A DNA stretch of 64,000 nucleotides from Kineosporia succinea (lineage in GTDB: Bacteria; Actinomycetota; Actinomycetes; Actinomycetales; Kineosporiaceae), in the NCBI RefSeq assembly GCF_030811555.1, contig NZ_JAUSQZ010000001.1, forward strand, positions 7,375,241 to 7,439,240. Direction: 5' to 3'. Positions 34,696 through 45,444 of this stretch are shown piece by piece; positions within the stretch are counted from its first letter, which is position 1, and every line of letters begins with the position of its first letter. The position numbers and the translations under genes were made by a program. The notes below the pieces were generated by a model. It was not told the origin of the DNA, did no database searches, and saw only the letters and a list, made by a program, of their open reading frames with translations.

Positions 34696-36060
34696 GTGGA
34701 CAGCTTCCAGGCCGGCGGCGCCCGTTTCACCCTGGACGCCGCCGACGAGACGATCGCCCGGGTCCTGCGCGGGCCCGGGCCGCACGCCCTGCTGCACGAC
34801 GACGGCCCGGGACTGTCCCGGCTCGGGCTGATCGCCCGGGCCGAGGGCGACCAGGTGCTGCTGGAGGGGCGGATCACGTCACAGGAGCCGGGTTTCGACG
34901 GCCCGCTGCACCAGTTCATGATCGGCGCCGACTACGTGGCCCCGGTCTTCGAGAAGCTCGGCCGGCTCCTCGCCGGGCCCGGTGAGGAGCCCGCCGAGAC
35001 GCTGGCCCAGGACGGGATCAGTGCCGCCCTCTTCCCCGGCCGCGCCCTGCTCGACGGGCGGGTGACCGACCGCCTCGTGGTGAGGGTCGCGCGCACCGCG
35101 TTCGGCGCGTCCACCATCGGCGCGATCGTGCACCTCATGGTCACGGTGGCGGCCCGACGCCCGGGCGGCGCCGACTTCCTGCGGGGACGGCATGTCCGGA
35201 TCAGCGCCGAGGCGCCCGCCGGCCCCCGGGCGGCGGACCCGACCCCGATGACGGACGACGTGCGCCTGGCCGATCTCGGCGGTCTCGACGAGGTGGTCAC
35301 CCAGCTGCGGGACGTCGCCGACTCGTTCCGGCACCCGGAGGTGATGGCGCGCTGGGGTGCCCGCCGTCCGCAGGGCATCCTGATGTGGGGCCCGCCCGGC
35401 ACCGGCAAGACCACCCTGGCCCGGGCCCTGGCCAACGAGATCGGCGGCACGCTCGAAGAGGTGCGCAGCAACGACATTCTCGATCGCTGGATGGGCGCGT
35501 CCGAGCGCAACATCGCCAAGGTCTTCGCGCAGGCCCGCCGTTACACCTCCCCCACCGTGCTGCTGTTCGACGAGTTCGACAGCATCGTCAGCTACGCCGG
35601 GCGCCCGCAGGGCTCGGCCGACCAGGCCATCAACTCGGTGGCGGGCATCTTCAAGCAGGAGATGAACGGCCTGATCGAGGCCAACCCGAACGTCATCGTG
35701 GTCGCGACCACCAATTTCCCCGACCGGGTGGACGATTCGCTGATCCGCTCGGGCCGCTTCGACGTGAAACTGGCCGTGCCCCTGCCGGGGGCGCAGGCCC
35801 GCGCGGACATCCTGGCCAAGCAGATCCGGGCGCTGGAACGGCGGCACACCACGGACGCGTTCCGGTTGTTCGCGCCGGACGTGTCGGTGCCCGAGCTGGC
35901 CGGGCACGCCACCGGCCTGTCCGGAGCCGACCTGGCCGAGGTGCTGCGGCGGGCCCAGCTCGAGAAGGCGATGGCCGAGGCCCGGGGCACGGCCGCCGGG
36001 CCGATCACGCAGAGCGACCTGCTGCGCGGCATCCGGCACCTGAACGGGGCACACACCTGA
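34696..36060 (+). CDS. AAA+ ATPase of FtsH/Cdc48 type with unknown N-terminal domain
   Basis: A 454-residue protein. Residues 1-185 form a beta-rich domain I do not recognise (DSFQAGGARFTLDAADETIA...). Residues about 190-454 are one AAA module: LADLGGLDEVV entry, Walker A GPPGTGKTT, pore-region DRWMGASERN, Walker B LLFDEFDS, sensor 1 in VVATTNFPD and arginine finger SGRFD. There is no membrane helix and no protease motif, so it is an unfoldase or remodelling ATPase. The start GTG 34696 looks leaderless. Confidence 0.85.
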   Translation: MDSFQAGGARFTLDAADETIARVLRGPGPHALLHDDGPGLSRLGLIARAEGDQVLLEGRITSQEPGFDGPLHQFMIGADYVAPVFEKLGRLLAGPGEEPAETLAQDGISAALFPGRALLDGRVTDRLVVRVARTAFGASTIGAIVHLMVTVAARRPGGADFLRGRHVRISAEAPAGPRAADPTPMTDDVRLADLGGLDEVVTQLRDVADSFRHPEVMARWGARRPQGILMWGPPGTGKTTLARALANEIGGTLEEVRSNDILDRWMGASERNIAKVFAQARRYTSPTVLLFDEFDSIVSYAGRPQGSADQAINSVAGIFKQEMNGLIEANPNVIVVATTNFPDRVDDSLIRSGRFDVKLAVPLPGAQARADILAKQIRALERRHTTDAFRLFAPDVSVPELAGHATGLSGADLAEVLRRAQLEKAMAEARGTAAGPITQSDLLRGIRHLNGAHT

Positions 36061-36127
36061 GGATCGGTCCCGATCGGGCCGCGTCCGATCCAGTCCGACC
36101 CGCGGGACGCCGATGAGGCGATGACTC

Positions 36128-37639
36128 GTGGACCGTGGGGGCGGTGTGGGCAGCGGTGGGGGCGGCACGGTGAGCAGCTCGGTGAGCAGCTCGATGAGCG
36201 GTGCGGGGCGCGCCCGGGCGTCGGCGTTCTACCTGGCCGTCTGCTCGCTGGTGGCCGTGGTCTATCTGCTCTTCGGCTCCGCCACCACCCATGCCTTCGT
36301 GGCCTCGGCCGTGCACACCTCGGCGGTCGTCGCGATCGTTCTGGGGGTGCGACGGCACCGGCCTGAGCACGCCCTTCCCTGGTACACGCTGGCCGGCAGC
36401 ACCCTGCTGTTCACCCTGGGCGACGCGGCGTTCTGGTGGCGGTCCGTGTGGCTGCACCAGGACGCGTTCCCGTCGGTGTCCGATGCTCTCTACATCCCGT
36501 CGAGCCTGTTGCTGATCGCGGCGCTGCTGGGCTTCACCCGGGCGCGCCGCACCGGCTGGGACCGCTCCGGGCTGCTCGACGCGGCCGTGCTCTCGACCGG
36601 CGCGGGCCTGCTGTCGTGGCTCTACCTGATCTCACCCACCGCCGGCGCGGGTGACCTGTCGCAGCCGGCCCGTCTGGTCTCGCTGGCCTACCCGGTGGTC
36701 GACCTGCTGGCCCTGGCCGTGCTGGTGCGCCTGACCATCGGCACCGGCCGAAGACCGTTCGCCTACCGGCTGCTGGTCGGCGGCGTCACCACCCTGCTCG
36801 TCACCGACGGCGCCTACACGCTGATGCAGCTGGCCGGCACCTACGAGACCGGCGGCTGGACCGATGTCGGCTGGATGGCGTCCCACGTCCTGATGGGCGC
36901 GTCGGCCCTGCACCCCTCGATGCCCGCGGTGTCCGAGGCCACGCCACCCGTCCCGGAGGGCGTCATCGGCCGCGGCCGGCTGGTGGCGCTGGCCGCCGCC
37001 AGCCTGATGGCCCCGCTGGTGCTGATCCTCGAGTGGCTGCACCGTGACCCGATCGACGCGCCGGTCATCGCCGCCGGCTCGATCGTGCTCTACCTGCTCG
37101 TGCTGGCCCGTCTCCAGGGGGTGATGAAGCAGCTGGCCGGTCTGCTCGACACCGCCAAGTCGCAGGCCAACACCGATCTGCTGACCGGGCTGGCCAACCG
37201 GCGCCGGTTCTACGCGCTCTGGGAGACCGAACTCGCCGGGGCCACGCCCACCACGGCCCTGCTCTACGTGGACCTGGACGGCTTCAAACCGGTCAACGAC
37301 ACCCTCGGGCACCAGGGCGGCGACGCGGTGCTGCAGGCGGTGGCGGCCCGTATCAGCTCCGTGGTGCGCGCGGGTGACGTGGTGGCCCGGCTGGGCGGTG
37401 ACGAGTTCGCGGTGATCCTGCCCGGAGCCGACGACGTGCAGGCCGAGGCGATCGCGGCGCGGATCCTGGCGGCGGTCTCGGTGCCGGTCGTGGCCCTCGG
37501 GAGCCCGGTGCGGGTGGGGGCGAGCATCGGGGTGATCGTGGCGCCGCACGGCGCCGACCCGGAGAACGAGATCCAGCGCGCCGACGGGGCCATGTACGCG
37601 GCCAAGAGTGCCGGGCGGGGACGCGTCGGGCGGGCCTGA
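36128..37639 (+). CDS. Membrane diguanylate cyclase (GGDEF)
   Basis: A 503-residue protein with a Gly/Ser-rich N-terminus, about ten membrane helices (to residue about 340) and one GGDEF domain. The active site ARLGGDEFAVILP is intact, and RAGD lies exactly five residues before it, a complete RxxD inhibitory site, so product inhibition is expected. Start set at GTG 36128, with GAGG about nine bases upstream; ATG 36194 is possible. It ends before a strong bidirectional hairpin. Confidence 0.9.
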   Translation: MDRGGGVGSGGGGTVSSSVSSSMSGAGRARASAFYLAVCSLVAVVYLLFGSATTHAFVASAVHTSAVVAIVLGVRRHRPEHALPWYTLAGSTLLFTLGDAAFWWRSVWLHQDAFPSVSDALYIPSSLLLIAALLGFTRARRTGWDRSGLLDAAVLSTGAGLLSWLYLISPTAGAGDLSQPARLVSLAYPVVDLLALAVLVRLTIGTGRRPFAYRLLVGGVTTLLVTDGAYTLMQLAGTYETGGWTDVGWMASHVLMGASALHPSMPAVSEATPPVPEGVIGRGRLVALAAASLMAPLVLILEWLHRDPIDAPVIAAGSIVLYLLVLARLQGVMKQLAGLLDTAKSQANTDLLTGLANRRRFYALWETELAGATPTTALLYVDLDGFKPVNDTLGHQGGDAVLQAVAARISSVVRAGDVVARLGGDEFAVILPGADDVQAEAIAARILAAVSVPVVALGSPVRVGASIGVIVAPHGADPENEIQRADGAMYAAKSAGRGRVGRA

Positions 37640-37659
37640 CCGGCCCCTCCCCTCCAGGG

Positions 37660-37708
37660 GGTTCCCCGTCCGGAACCGACGGCGGACAGCGACGCCGGAC
37701 GGGGAACC
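37660..37708. terminator. Bidirectional hairpin terminator
   Basis: Perfect 14-bp arms GGTTCCCCGTCCGG (37660-37673) and CCGGACGGGGAACC (37695-37708) with a 21-base loop; outer G/C bases extend the stem past one unpaired A. It lies between the convergent diguanylate cyclase and GH1 genes. Confidence 0.85.
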
Positions 37709-37713
37709 ACCCC

Positions 37714-39114
37714 CTACGCGAGCGGCGGGAGCTCCCCCGACGAGGCGACCTGGCTGTACCAGCGGCCGGAGTCCTTCACCGTGCGCACCTGGGTGTCGTA
37801 GTCGACGTGCACGATGCCGAACCGCTTGCCGTACCCGTACGACCACTCGAAGTTGTCGAACAGCGACCAGGCGAAGTAGCCCTTCACGTTCGCCCCGGCG
37901 TCCAGGGCCCGGCCCACCGCGTCGAGGTGGGCGTGCAGGTACGCGGTGCGCCGGTCGTCGTGCACCCGGCCGTCGGCGGCCACCGTGTCGTCGAACGCGG
38001 CGCCGTTCTCGGTGATGTAGAGCGGCAGGCCGGGCCGGCGACGGTGGATGTCGAGCAGCAGGTCGGTCAGGCCCCGCGGTTCGACCAGCCAGCCCATCTC
38101 GGTGTACTCGCCCTCCGGGCGCACCCGGGCGACCCCCTCGACCAGGGTGGGCTGGAACGGGTCGCGGTCCGGGTCCTCCCCCGCGCGCACGGTGGCCGTC
38201 GAGTAGTAGTTGAGCCCCATCGCGTCGAGCGGGGCGTTGATGATCTCCAGGTCGCCGGTGCGCACGAACGACCAGTCGGTGAACCGGGCCGTGGCCTCGA
38301 ACAGGCCCTCGGGGTAGACGCCGTTCAGCTGGGGCTGCAGCAGGATCTCGTTGTTGACCAGGTCGAGACGGGTCTTGGCGGCCCGGTCGTCCGGCGCGTC
38401 GGTGTGCGCCCGGTTCACCTGGAGGTTGTGCGAGATCGCGATCCTCGCTGCGGCGCCGGCCTTCTCACGCACGGCGGCCGCACCCAGCCCGTGGGCCAGG
38501 TTGAGCGTGTGCACCGAGGCGAGGGCCTGGGCCGGGTCCTTGACGCCCGGCGCGTGCTCACCCGACAGGTGTCCCAGATAGGCCGCGCACCACGACTCGT
38601 TGAGGGTGATCCACAGGTCAACCCGGTCACCCAGCGCCTCCGCCACGATGCCCGCGTACTCGGCGAAACGGTGGGCGGTGTCCCGGTTCGGCCAGCCCCC
38701 GGCGTCCTGCAACGGCTGCGGCAGGTCCCAGTGGTACAGGGTCAGGGCCGGGGCGATCCCCGCGTCCCGCAGCTGGTCGGTCAGGCGCTTGTAGAAGTCC
38801 AGACCGGCCTGGTTCACGGCGCCGGAACCGGTCGGCTGGATCCGGGGCCAGGCCACCGAGAACCGGTAGGCGTTCAGGCCCAGGCCGGCCATGAGCTTCA
38901 CGTCGTCGGCGCTGCGGTGGTAATGATCGATGGCCACGTCACCGTTCTCGCCGTTCACGACGGCCCCCGGCCTGCGCGCGAACGTGTCCCAGATCGACGG
39001 GCCGCGGCCGTCCTCACCGACCGCTCCCTCGATCTGGTAGGAGGACGTGGCCGCCCCCCAGAGGAAGTCGCTCGGGAAACGGCGCGGTGCGGCGCCGGGG
39101 GTGGGCTGGGTCAT
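37714..39114 (-). CDS. GH1 beta-glucosidase
   Basis: A 466-residue retaining glycosidase of the usual GH1 length. N-terminal signature FLWGAATSSYQIEGA, acid/base Glu in ITLNESWC, nucleophile Glu in YITENGAAF and the aglycone-site string WSLFDNFEWSYGYGKRFG are all present. No signal peptide, so it acts on imported oligosaccharides. In this locus it would release glucose or mannose from short glucomannan fragments. About 75 bp separate it from the GH2 gene upstream. Confidence 0.95.
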   Translation of the reverse strand: MTQPTPGAAPRRFPSDFLWGAATSSYQIEGAVGEDGRGPSIWDTFARRPGAVVNGENGDVAIDHYHRSADDVKLMAGLGLNAYRFSVAWPRIQPTGSGAVNQAGLDFYKRLTDQLRDAGIAPALTLYHWDLPQPLQDAGGWPNRDTAHRFAEYAGIVAEALGDRVDLWITLNESWCAAYLGHLSGEHAPGVKDPAQALASVHTLNLAHGLGAAAVREKAGAAARIAISHNLQVNRAHTDAPDDRAAKTRLDLVNNEILLQPQLNGVYPEGLFEATARFTDWSFVRTGDLEIINAPLDAMGLNYYSTATVRAGEDPDRDPFQPTLVEGVARVRPEGEYTEMGWLVEPRGLTDLLLDIHRRRPGLPLYITENGAAFDDTVAADGRVHDDRRTAYLHAHLDAVGRALDAGANVKGYFAWSLFDNFEWSYGYGKRFGIVHVDYDTQVRTVKDSGRWYSQVASSGELPPLA

Positions 39115-39189
39115 CAGGGCTCCTGATCGGTGGAGGATGAGAGGGAACGGTGCGGTGGTCGAGTACGGCGAAAAGGGTGGACGCGGTGG

Positions 39190-41712
39190 TCAGCCCGCGC
39201 TGACCATGTGGCCTCCCGGTCCGGTGGCCGGGGAGGCCGCCCGCACCGCGACCGCGCGCAGGTCGTTGGCCGTGCGCAGCACCGGGGCGCGGGTGAGGTC
39301 GGCCGGGTCGAGGTCGGCCGTGGTGGTGACGAGGAAGCTCGTGCGGGCTCCGGCCGGCAGGCTCACGACGCCGTCGTCGACCCGGGCGTCCGGGGCCAGG
39401 CGGTCGGGGTGCACGGTCACGTCGGAGGCGAAACTGCCGGCCAGCACGTCGATCCGGTAGCCACCCCCGACCCTGACCGCGGTCGCCTCGAGCGGGGCCG
39501 GGTCGAGCTTCAGGTCCACGTCCTCGGCGAACGTGTGCACCGCCCGCTCGTCACCCAGCTCGGCCACGAGAATCTCCTCCGCCGCGTCGTGCGGCGTGGT
39601 CAGCTCGGGAGGCAGGGCGATCACCTGCACCGACCGGGCCGGCACGTCGATCCGGGTTTCCCGGCGGGCCAGCTCGGCCCCGGCGAAGCTCGAGCGCCGC
39701 ACCTCGGCGGTGCCCGTCCAGGGCTCGTCGGTGTCGTTCACCGCGACCAGGCCGAGCGCCCCGTCGCGCTCGGTGAGGAACAGCGCGCGGGGCGCCGAGG
39801 CCCGCCGCAACGCGAACCACACCGGCTTCGGCCGCTCCTGCGAGTCGACGAGGGCCCACGACACCACCGGCCAGCAGTCGTTGAGCTGCCACACGATCCA
39901 GCCGGCCGTGCGCGGCCACCACGACCGGTAGTGCTCCACGGCGTGCCGGATCGCGCGCGCCTGGTTCAGCTGCGCGGCCCAGTGCCAGTCCTCGAGGCGC
40001 TCCGGAACCCCGGTGTGCGGGGCCATTCCGCGCTCGAGCTTGCCGGTGCCGTCGTCGGCCTTCTGGTGGACGAGGAACGTCGGGTCGCCGTACGGGTCGT
40101 CGACCTCGGTCAGCGCCCGGCCGTCCGCGGCGTGCACGTGCTCGGTGAGAGCCCGCCAGGACGGCGGTGCCTGGTAGCCGAACTCCGAGCAGAAGCGCGG
40201 GATCTCGCTGCGGTAGGCACTCCAGTCGAGGCGGTTCCAGACGTCCCACTGGTGGTGCGTGCCCCGGTCGGCGTCGTTCGGGTGTGACTGCCCCGGTGTG
40301 CGGCGCGGGGTGAACGGGCTGTTCGCGCTGTACGGACGCGACGGGTCGAGCTCGGCCACGATCTCCCCGAACAGCCGCTCCGCGTAGTCCTTTCCCCAGG
40401 TCCGCTCACCCAGCAGGTCTTTCCACCCCCAGTCCTCGTGGCCCCAGAGGTTCTCGTTGCCACCGTTCCACAGCACCAGCGACGGGTGCGGCATCAACCG
40501 CACCACGTTCTCGCGGGCCTCGGCCTCGATCTCCGAGCGGAACGGTTCTTCCTCCGGGTACGCCGCACAGGCCAGCAGGAAGTCCTGCCAGACGAGAAGT
40601 CCTCTCTCGTCGCACAGTTCGTAGAAGTCGTCGGACTCGTACATCCCGCCGCCCCACACCCGCAGCAGGTTGAGGTTCGCGCCCAGCGCCTGGTCGAGAC
40701 GCCGGGCCAGGCGGTCGCGGGTGATCCGGGTGACGAAGTGGTCGTCCGGGATCCAGTTGGCACCCCGCACCGCGACCGGCCTGCCGTTGACGAGGATCAC
40801 GAACCGGGTGCCGTGCTCGTCGTCACCGGTGTCGATCTCGACCGTGCGGAACCCGATCCGGCGGCTCCAGGTGTCGAGAACCGTCTCGCCGGAGCTCAGT
40901 TCGACCGTCAGCTCGGACAGGGGCTGTTCACCGTGCCCGGCCGGCCACCAGAGCGGGGCGTCGGGCACCCGCAGCCTCAGCACCGCCTCGTCGACGTCGG
41001 CGGGCACGACGGTGGACGCGCCGGCCCCCCGGACCTCGACCCGCACCTTCACGGCGGAGCGGGTCTCCAGCCCCGAACGCTCCAGGTCGACGTGCACCTC
41101 CACGGTGTCGGACCCGACGACCGGACGCACGCGCGCGAGGCGGGCGGTCGTCCATCGTTCGACCCGCACCGGCTTCCAGAGCCCGGCCGTGCGGAAGTCC
41201 GGCCCCCAGTCCCAGCCGAACGAGCAGGCCATCTTGCGCACGAAGTTGAACGGCCGGGGCACGTTGACGGCCGGGCGGTCGCCCAGTCTCGACCGCAGCG
41301 CCTCGGCGTGGGTGGTGGCCGAGGTGATGTCGACCGTGAGTGACGTCCGTGCCGTCAGGTCGGTGACGTCGAAGCGGTAGCTGCGGTGCATGTTCTCGGT
41401 GCGACCCAGAACGGTGTCGCCCAGCCGGACCGTGGCAACGGTGTCAATACCGTCGAACACCAGGTCGATCCGTTCACCGGGCTCCGGCGGTGCCAGGTCG
41501 GGCGAGGCCGTGTAGCGCCAGTCGGTGCGGTGGAACCACGCCAGGTCGGCCTCGTGCGCGTCGTCGTAGGGCTCGGGGATCGCCCCGGCCGCGAGCAGAT
41601 CGGTGAGGACGCAGCCGGGCACCGCGGCCGCGAAGGTTCCCCTCGCCGCGTCGGGCACCTCCCCGGCGGTCGTCGTGACGGTCCATCCGCTGGTCAGTTC
41701 GTGGTGCTGCAC
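39190..41712 (-). CDS. GH2 beta-mannosidase
   Basis: An 840-residue cytoplasmic GH2 enzyme. Sugar-binding domain (FDGIDTVATVRLGDTVLGRTENMHRSYRFDV region), Ig-like domain, then the TIM barrel with acid/base Glu in LWNGGNENLWG and nucleophile Glu in RFCSEFGYQ. The NGGNEN and SEFG contexts are those of beta-mannosidases rather than beta-galactosidases. GTG 41712 is used because GGGAGGG lies five bases upstream; it overlaps the GH42 stop by one base (TAGTG). It should remove terminal beta-mannose from imported manno-oligosaccharides. Confidence 0.93.
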   Translation of the reverse strand: MQHHELTSGWTVTTTAGEVPDAARGTFAAAVPGCVLTDLLAAGAIPEPYDDAHEADLAWFHRTDWRYTASPDLAPPEPGERIDLVFDGIDTVATVRLGDTVLGRTENMHRSYRFDVTDLTARTSLTVDITSATTHAEALRSRLGDRPAVNVPRPFNFVRKMACSFGWDWGPDFRTAGLWKPVRVERWTTARLARVRPVVGSDTVEVHVDLERSGLETRSAVKVRVEVRGAGASTVVPADVDEAVLRLRVPDAPLWWPAGHGEQPLSELTVELSSGETVLDTWSRRIGFRTVEIDTGDDEHGTRFVILVNGRPVAVRGANWIPDDHFVTRITRDRLARRLDQALGANLNLLRVWGGGMYESDDFYELCDERGLLVWQDFLLACAAYPEEEPFRSEIEAEARENVVRLMPHPSLVLWNGGNENLWGHEDWGWKDLLGERTWGKDYAERLFGEIVAELDPSRPYSANSPFTPRRTPGQSHPNDADRGTHHQWDVWNRLDWSAYRSEIPRFCSEFGYQAPPSWRALTEHVHAADGRALTEVDDPYGDPTFLVHQKADDGTGKLERGMAPHTGVPERLEDWHWAAQLNQARAIRHAVEHYRSWWPRTAGWIVWQLNDCWPVVSWALVDSQERPKPVWFALRRASAPRALFLTERDGALGLVAVNDTDEPWTGTAEVRRSSFAGAELARRETRIDVPARSVQVIALPPELTTPHDAAEEILVAELGDERAVHTFAEDVDLKLDPAPLEATAVRVGGGYRIDVLAGSFASDVTVHPDRLAPDARVDDGVVSLPAGARTSFLVTTTADLDPADLTRAPVLRTANDLRAVAVRAASPATGPGGHMVSAG

Positions 41713-43714
41713 TAGGCCCTCCCGGACGTGCTGGCTTCGGTCTCGCGCGGGGTCCGGACAACGCGGACGCCCCCGGCGGGAATCTGGGTGGCCGGGCCGA
41801 CCTTCTCGTCGGTCAGCAGGTCGAGGCCGGCCGCCTCGACCTCCACCGGTTCGTCGCGGTGGTTGATGAGGAACAGGTAGGCCGCGTCGTCGCCGATGCG
41901 CCGGACCGCCTCCAGCCCCGCTGGCGCGACCACGGTTCGGGCCAGCTCGGTCTCGGCGATCAGGCGATCGGCGACCGCTTCGATCGATGACCCGGGCAGC
42001 TGCGCCGAGACGTACCACGCCGCCCCCGCGCCCACCGCCCGCCGCGTGACCGCCGGGCCTCCGGCCAGGGAGCTGCTCGTGTACGAGAGCACCACGTCAG
42101 CGTCGTCCACGACCACGCGCTCGGTCCAGTCCCGCACCACGCCACCGTCGCTGAGGCTCACCGACTCCTCGGTCTGCAGCGGGTAGAACTCGTCCGCCCA
42201 CACGCCCAGCACGTCGCGGAACGCTCCCGGGTAGCCACCCGTGCGCACCCGCCCGGTGGGATCGCAGATCCCCGAGAGGTACGTCACGACCAGCGTGCCA
42301 CCCCGCTGCGGCACCGCCGCGAGGCGGGAGGCGACCGCGTCGTCCACCATGATGAGGGTGGGCACGAGAACCAGGTCGTAGCCGGACAGATCGGCGTCGG
42401 GACGCACCAGGTCGAGCAGTACCTGCCGCTGCCAGAGCGCCTTGTGCCAGGCCCGCAGCTCCCGCCCGTAGCGCAGGCCCCGGTGGGGTTTCAGGCCGTG
42501 CTGCAGGTACCAGCCGGCCTCGTCGTCGACCACCATCGCGGCCCGCGCCGGCTCGACCCGCGAACCGGCCACCTCGTCCAGGGCTTTCAGGTGCCCGCCG
42601 AGCTCGACGACCTCCCGCCAGACCCGCGAACGGGTGCCCGCGTGCGGCAGCATGGCCGAGTGGAACTGCTCGGCCCCCGCCGTGGAGGCCCGCCACTGGA
42701 AGAACATCGCGCCGTCGGACCCCCGCGCCACGTGCGCCAGGGCGTTACGGGCGATCTCGCCGGGATCCTTGGCCCGGTTGCGCTGCTGCCAGCTCGGCCC
42801 GCCGGTGGAGTGCTCCATCAGCAGCCACGGCCGGCGCCCGGCGCTCATCCCCCGCATCCGGTCACCCGCGCAGGCCAGCTCGATCGCGCGGTCCGGGTCG
42901 TCGACGAGCGTGTAGTGGTCGTTCGCGACGAGGTCGGTGTGCGGCGCCCAGCGCGAGTAGTCGACCACCTGCGCCCCCGGGCCGACCATGAAGTTCGTGG
43001 TGACCGGAACGTCCGAGAACCGCTGGATCACCTCACGTTCCGCGAGGTACGCCCGCATCAGCGCGTCGGAGGAGTAGCGCTCGTAGTCGATGAACAACCC
43101 CGGGTTCGGCGCTCCGTGCTTGCCCCGGGGCGGCAGGATCTCGCTCCAGTCGTTGAACCGGTGCCCCCAGAAGGCCGTGCCCCAGGCCTGGTTCACCGCC
43201 TCGACGGTGCCGTGCCGTTCGGCCAGCCACCGGCGGAACGCGTCGGCCGAGACGTCGCAGTAACAGCGCGCGTTGCCGCCGCCGAGCTCGTTGCCGACGT
43301 GCCACAGCTTCACGGCCGGGTGCTGCCCGTACCGCATCGCCAGCCGCCCGGCGACGCGCACCGCGTAGGAGCGGAACACGGGTGAGCTGGGGCACCAGGC
43401 GTTACGGCCACCGGGCGGCTGCTGATAGAGATCGGCGTCGAACGGCAGGATCTCCGGGTGCGCGGTGTGCAGCCAGCTGGGTGGGGCCGCCGTCGGCGTC
43501 GCCAGGTTGATGCCGACGCCGTTCTCGTGCAGCAGCTCGACGATGTCGTCGAGCCACCCGAAATCGAACACCCCGTCGGAGGTCTCGACCAGACCCCAGG
43601 AGAACACGCCGAGGGTGACCAGGTTGACCCCGGCCTCCCGCATGAGGCGCACGTCGTCGAGCCAGGTGTCACGCGTCCATTGCTCGGGGTTGTAGTCGCC
43701 CCCGAAGACGAGAC

Positions 43715-43718
<4 letters not shown>
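41712..43718 (-). CDS. GH42 beta-galactosidase
   Basis: A 668-residue GH42 enzyme. Start MSLVFGGDYNPEQW is typical; the acid/base Glu is in KLWHVGNELGGG and the nucleophile Glu in LLMEHSTGGPSWQQRN. A Cys pair near NARCYCDVS suggests the zinc site seen in part of the family. The ATG overlaps the stop of the OppF-type ATPase gene (ATGA), so it belongs to the importer operon. Cytoplasmic; it would remove beta-galactose side groups from imported oligosaccharides. Confidence 0.93.
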
Positions 43719-44592
<874 letters not shown>

Positions 44593-44596
<4 letters not shown>

Positions 44597-45444
44597 GCTG
44601 ACCTCTCTTCCCCGTGTCCGTGGCGCACGAAGTCGCCCCGGTCCCCGGTCAGGCTCGGGAACGACTCCAGGAGCTTGCGGGTGTAGGGGTGTTTCGCGGC
44701 CCGGTGCACCTGCTCGGCGGTGTCGAGCTCGACGATCTCCCCGCGGTACATCACCGCGATCCGGTCGGCGATCTCGAGCAGCAGCGGCAGGTCGTGGGTG
44801 ATGAAGACGACCGCGAAGTCGAGTTCGTCACGCAGCCGCACGATCTCGCGCAGGATCTCGCGCTGCACCACCACGTCGAGGGCGGTGGTCGGCTCGTCCA
44901 TGATCATGATCTGCGGCTGCAGCAGCATGGCCATGGCGATCATCGTGCGCTGGCGCATGCCGCCCGACAGCTCGTGCGGGTACGAGCGCAGACGCACCGC
45001 GTCGACCCCGACCCGTTCGAGCACCTCCCGGGACCGCGCGCGGCGCTCGGCCCTCGACATCTCCGGGGCGTGGGCCTTCAGCGTGTCGTCGAGCTGGTAG
45101 CCGATCGTGCGCACCGGGTTCAGCGAGTTCATCGCGCCCTGGAACACCATCGACAGCTGCGACCACCGGAACCGGCGCAGCGCCTCGTCCTTCAGGGCGA
45201 GCAGGTCGATGTCACCGCCGTCCCGGTCGTGGAACACCACCGATCCCCCGGTGATGCGGGCGGGCGGCTGGTGCAGGCGGTTGACGGCGTAGGCCAGCGT
45301 GGTCTTGCCGCAGCCGGACTCCCCCGCCAGACCGAGGATCTCGCCGCGGCCCAGCTGCAGGGAGGCCGAGCGCACGGCGGTGACCGGCTGTTCGGTCTCG
45401 TAGACGACGGTCAGGTTCTCGACCGTGAGTACCGGGCTCCTCAT
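44593..45444 (-). CDS. ABC importer ATPase (OppD-type)
   Basis: A 283-residue ATPase with Walker A GESGCGKTT, signature LSGGMRQRTMIA, Walker B IMIMDEPTTALDV and ITHDLPLL. The start MRSPVLTVENLTVVYE (ATG 45444) overlaps the permease stop (ATGA); longer starts would be antisense-like Pro/Arg sequence. It pairs with the OppF-type subunit to drive import through the two permeases. Confidence 0.95.
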
